The notes beneath the pieces were generated by a model, which saw only the letters and a list, made by a program, of their open reading frames with translations, had not been told where the DNA came from and did not search any database. 64,000 nt of DNA from Cardiocondyla obscurior. Its lineage: Eukaryota; Arthropoda; Insecta; Hymenoptera; Formicidae. The translations under genes were made by a program, and so were the position numbers. Shown one piece after another: positions 61,032-64,000 of this stretch. Position 1 is the stretch's first letter, and every line of letters begins with the position of its first letter. Location: contig NC_091868.1 of the NCBI RefSeq assembly GCF_019399895.1, forward strand, positions 8,495,593-8,559,592, in the 5' to 3' direction.

Positions 61032-62932
61032 AAATGCAACTTTATGCAATATACAACGAACAATTGATAATACATTTTTCGTTCGAAATATAACAATTAT
61101 ATTAACCTGTGTTATATTTTTAGGTTTTGCACTCCAATATATTAAATACTCTACAAGGAATAAAATTTTATCTCCAGCTTTTTCTTATTAAAAACGATTC
61201 AAACTAATTGGAGTACGTCGCGCGGATCCGCGCGATCAAGTGTCACATATACTAACCTATATAGCGTTCAATGCCGCGTGTCCTCGCGCAACCAGTACCG
61301 TGGACGTGCGACGAAAAAAGTCAGAAATGATCAAGCGCACACCTCACGTATCTATAAACGGTCCTGTTCGCTCATACGGCTCGCACGTCAATCTGCCTCT
61401 GTCTGGCGCGCGGAGCGCGTTGATAAACAACGCGTTGCCGCGAGTACGGACGGTCGAGAAATTAACGGTGGAGACGCGAGACGAGGCGAGGGCCGAGAAG
61501 TCTCACCGCGCACTCTTGCTATTGCTCATACTTATTTATACACTGTTATATTTAAAATGAAAGAGGCGCGCCGGTGGTCGTGTCGCCGTTGTGCGCGCAC
61601 CGTTCGGCGCCCGAGAAAGAGACGTCGGTGTGAGAGAAGCCGTATCACCCGTATGGACGAACGGCTTGCTCGATCACATTTTTCATCGAGCTGGCCCGCC
61701 GTCGACGAACACGGCGCGACGTCAAATTGCGCGAAAGTCCCCTCGATGCGCCGCGGCACACGCTCCCACAAACGTCACCGCGACGATCCGCCCGTGAAAA
61801 ATTCCCGGACGGCGATATGCTGTTTCTCTTTCACGAAAGCACCGTGAAACGATTTTTCCGCCCGCGCACGCGAACAAACATTATTGCGTGCGGCACCTGG
61901 ACGGTGGAAGCGCGCCTCCTGTTTTGACGCGCTGCCGACACTGTTTGCGGACGCAAGAACGATTTCGGTCACACACGGCGTACAACGCGAAAATCAGACG
62001 GTCTGCATTTTAATGCTCGTTGTCTTTCCCGCGACGAGGATTGCTGCGTGCGTGCGTGCGTACATGCGTGCGTACGTACTACACCCGTCCGTCGTCTCCG
62101 CGCGTCGCGCACTCTTAGCGCGGACTAGGGGAATGACGTAAACCTCCAACAATGAAGCGTGATGTCACACGCGGCGAAGTCCGTACCGTTCGTACGGACG
62201 ACTACTACTCGAAGGGTGCATTCGTTTACGCAGCGACTGCCGCAGATGTCGTTCGCAGATATGTTATTTTGTGAGAAAAAACCGCCGCATGCGCAAAAAG
62301 CACTCTCTAGGAACTCTCAGCGGTGCATACAGTTCGGGATCGGGGAAAAAGGTAACGTCAGAGCACCGAGAGAAAAGGAAATATGAAAGAAGAAAAGATT
62401 GCTGCGGAGAAAGAGTAAGATTTATTTTTTTTTTCTTTGATAAAATAGTTTCATATAATTGATAATAAATTTTTTTTTTATTTTGTTGCATCTGTAGCTG
62501 ATTCATTACGAGAATATCAACGAGATAACTGCAAAGAATCGCTCTTCACTTGACTACCATGAATACGTCGGCAGCGGCCAACATTTTGCTATGACGTTAG
62601 CGCTGTGCATGCGCACGGAGTTGTTCCCCCCCCGTGAGAGAGTTCTCACAAAATAACATCTCTGCAGCTGATATCAGTATCAATTCATACATTGTGGTGT
62701 ACAGTATACCGTGCCGGATGTTGGTTGCAATAAAAAAGTCACACGTTCGATCATGCCGCCCTGCAAATCCCTCGTGATACGTTTACGGAAGTGTCTAACA
62801 GGGGACACGTTATTGCAAATAATATGACGATCGAGTACCGCTAATCGCTGGTAGTTATTGCGAAGATTCGTAGGGCGAGTCTTTCGTAGGTTAGGCCGAT
62901 CGCTTTATCTGTCAGGCCATACGCACGGTGAG
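60681..62932. promoter_or_regulatory. divergent region between the EF-hand gene and ALS2
   Basis: A poly-T run at about 60990-61023 is followed by CpG-rich DNA from 61.2 to 62.2 kb with a perfect palindrome at 61219-61234 and a GTGC/GTAC simple repeat at 62046-62079. Long Arg-rich frames on both strands lack coding character. ALS2 transcription probably starts within the last few hundred bases. No other gene is supported. Confidence 0.5.
61219..61234. repeat. perfect 16 bp CpG palindrome
   Basis: CGCGCGGATCCGCGCG, self-complementary, at the left edge of the CpG-rich divergent promoter region. Confidence 0.85.
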
Positions 62933-64000
62933 ATGGATAAACACATGTATCTATGGCGGGGCGGCGACAGATTGTCTTTCTCGTTCAGCGACAAGCCGAA
63001 CGGCGTCGTGTGCAAGCTCGTCACCGTCCGGGATCACATTTTCGTAGCGACCACGACCAACAGCCTCTACCACGGGGAGGTGACTCATCACGAGGACGCC
63101 TCCCCCGCGCTCGTCTTCAAGCGGGCCCAATTCGACGTCATTGACCTGGCAGCCAACTCCGAGCACTTGTTCGTCGTGAATACTAGCGGGCGTGTTATGA
63201 AAGTAAATCCTCAGGACATGAGTGTCATAGATTCAATCATTCTCAAGGAGGAAGTCAAATATTGTAGCCACGGGTACGTTTGTCATAGAATATGTCATTA
63301 TTAATAAGTTAATACGTCTGTTTTTATATTTTTTATATTTTGTTTTTTTATATTTTTTATATTTTTTATATTTTTTTTATTTCTTATTAAAACATATTTT
63401 CTTTTATTTGCAGATACAAGGAAGATAATGAAGTAGTAAAAGTAAAATTTGTAGCAGTTAATGATCAAGCAGCATTATATGTTACAGATAATGGACAATT
63501 ATGGGCCAGTGGCAATCAGCCACAAATAGACATAAATAGTGCTGAGCCAAAAAAAGTAAAATTTTTTGAGGGAAGAACAGTATCTGAGATTGCTTGTGGT
63601 TCTAATTTTAATGTGGCTACGGTAAGAAAAACTACTAAACTTTTGAAAGATGACACAGATAGTGAGAATGAGTTTGAAGAGGAAGTCTTTGTTAATTCTT
63701 GTCCACAATGTCTTAATAATATTATGTTGAGTCCTGGAAGTGTAACATCTTCAGATACATGTCTCACTGGCCTTCAAGCACAGCAGTTTAGCGAGGATCG
63801 TTCAACAAATTCCATCAGTGCTCTGTCTACTGCCAGTAAAGAACACATTTCTTTGCCAGAAATGGACAAGAAGGAACAGTCGTCTGACATCGTGGAAAAC
63901 GGCGAGGAAGGTCTAAATAATTTAATAAATTCCGATAAAGATGAAAAAAGAAATGTTATATTTATAAATACAGAAACTGCTCGGCAATTTTTAACTAGAC
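62933..64000 (+). CDS. ALS2: alsin (Rab5/Rac guanine exchange factor), N-terminal RCC1-like part, truncated by the window edge
   Basis: Two exons, 62933-63273 and 63414 to the right edge, still open at base 64000 (309 codons seen). Alsin links an RCC1-like propeller to DH/PH, MORN and VPS9 domains and acts in endosome traffic; only the propeller start is visible. RCC1-type features: MDKHMYLWRGG, KLVTVRDHIFVATTTNSLYH, DLAANSEHLFVVNTSGRVMK, KFVAVNDQAALYVTDNGQLW, and CGSNFNVATV, each a blade-like repeat ending in a recurring aliphatic strand. A long acidic Ser-rich insertion follows (from DDTDSENEFEEE), containing a CPQC pair. Such an insertion in the RCC1 part also occurs in human alsin. An in-frame GTG-led extension upstream of the ATG is probably leader. 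Identification rests on motif pattern. Confidence 0.8.

Noticed and set aside
61278..61847. 189-residue plus-strand Arg-rich frame
   Set aside because: Starts without ATG in a CpG-rich promoter region and has no protein-like pattern.
1..64000. tRNA, rRNA or CRISPR-like arrays
   Set aside because: No cloverleaf with A and B boxes, no rRNA core sequence and no regularly spaced direct repeats were seen on reading; a tRNA scan would settle small misses.

Overview
The window looks like nuclear DNA of an insect, most likely a hymenopteran such as an ant. It has interrupted genes with consensus gt..ag introns, many CpG-rich unmethylated-looking stretches, AT-rich introns, and a recognisable animal gene set. 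There are no operons, ribosome binding sites or prokaryotic features. All gene models below were built by reading splice sites and codon phase by eye. No homology search was run, so family names rest on remembered motifs.

Layout from left to right. (1) Bases 1-6165, minus strand: the 5' part of a very large Asn/Ser/Lys-rich protein gene, with one uninterrupted 3.9 kb exon running off the left edge. (2) 8850-9693, minus: a three-exon gene for a small single-pass membrane protein. (3) 11353-12576, plus: a SPRING1 (C12orf49) homologue, a Golgi regulator of SREBP processing. It converges tail-to-tail with (4) 12643-14372, minus: a phytanoyl-CoA dioxygenase gene (PHYH). (5) 14584-14854: two adjacent inverted repeats and a G-quadruplex-like tract just upstream of PHYH. 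They lie between PHYH and (6) about 14880-16148, plus: a spliced, mostly non-coding transcription unit whose exon-intron-exon module is present in three tandem copies. (7) 16.2-34.4 kb: about 18 kb with no supportable gene apart from one receptor-like N-terminal reading frame and a small perfect hairpin. (8) 34628-40619, plus: a nine-exon orphan class A GPCR with a very long cytoplasmic tail. (9) 43760-49091, plus: gamma-glutamyltransferase (GGT), whose first intron carries a recent 756 bp tandem duplication. (10) 52690-52902, plus: a NUPR1 homologue. (11) 56450-60680, minus: a protein combining a nucleoside 2-deoxyribosyltransferase-like fold with an EF-hand. (12) From 62933, plus: the 5' end of alsin (ALS2), cut by the right edge.

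The genes do not form a pathway. They share the neighbourhood in ordinary eukaryotic ways: divergent pairs (PHYH with the spliced non-coding unit; the EF-hand gene with ALS2; the small membrane protein with SPRING1) and one tight convergent pair (SPRING1 with PHYH, stop codons only 66 bp apart). The most unusual elements are the two-hairpin cluster and the triplicated spliced unit at 14.6-16.2 kb. Next in interest are the C-terminally extended SPRING1 and the 3.9 kb low-complexity exon.
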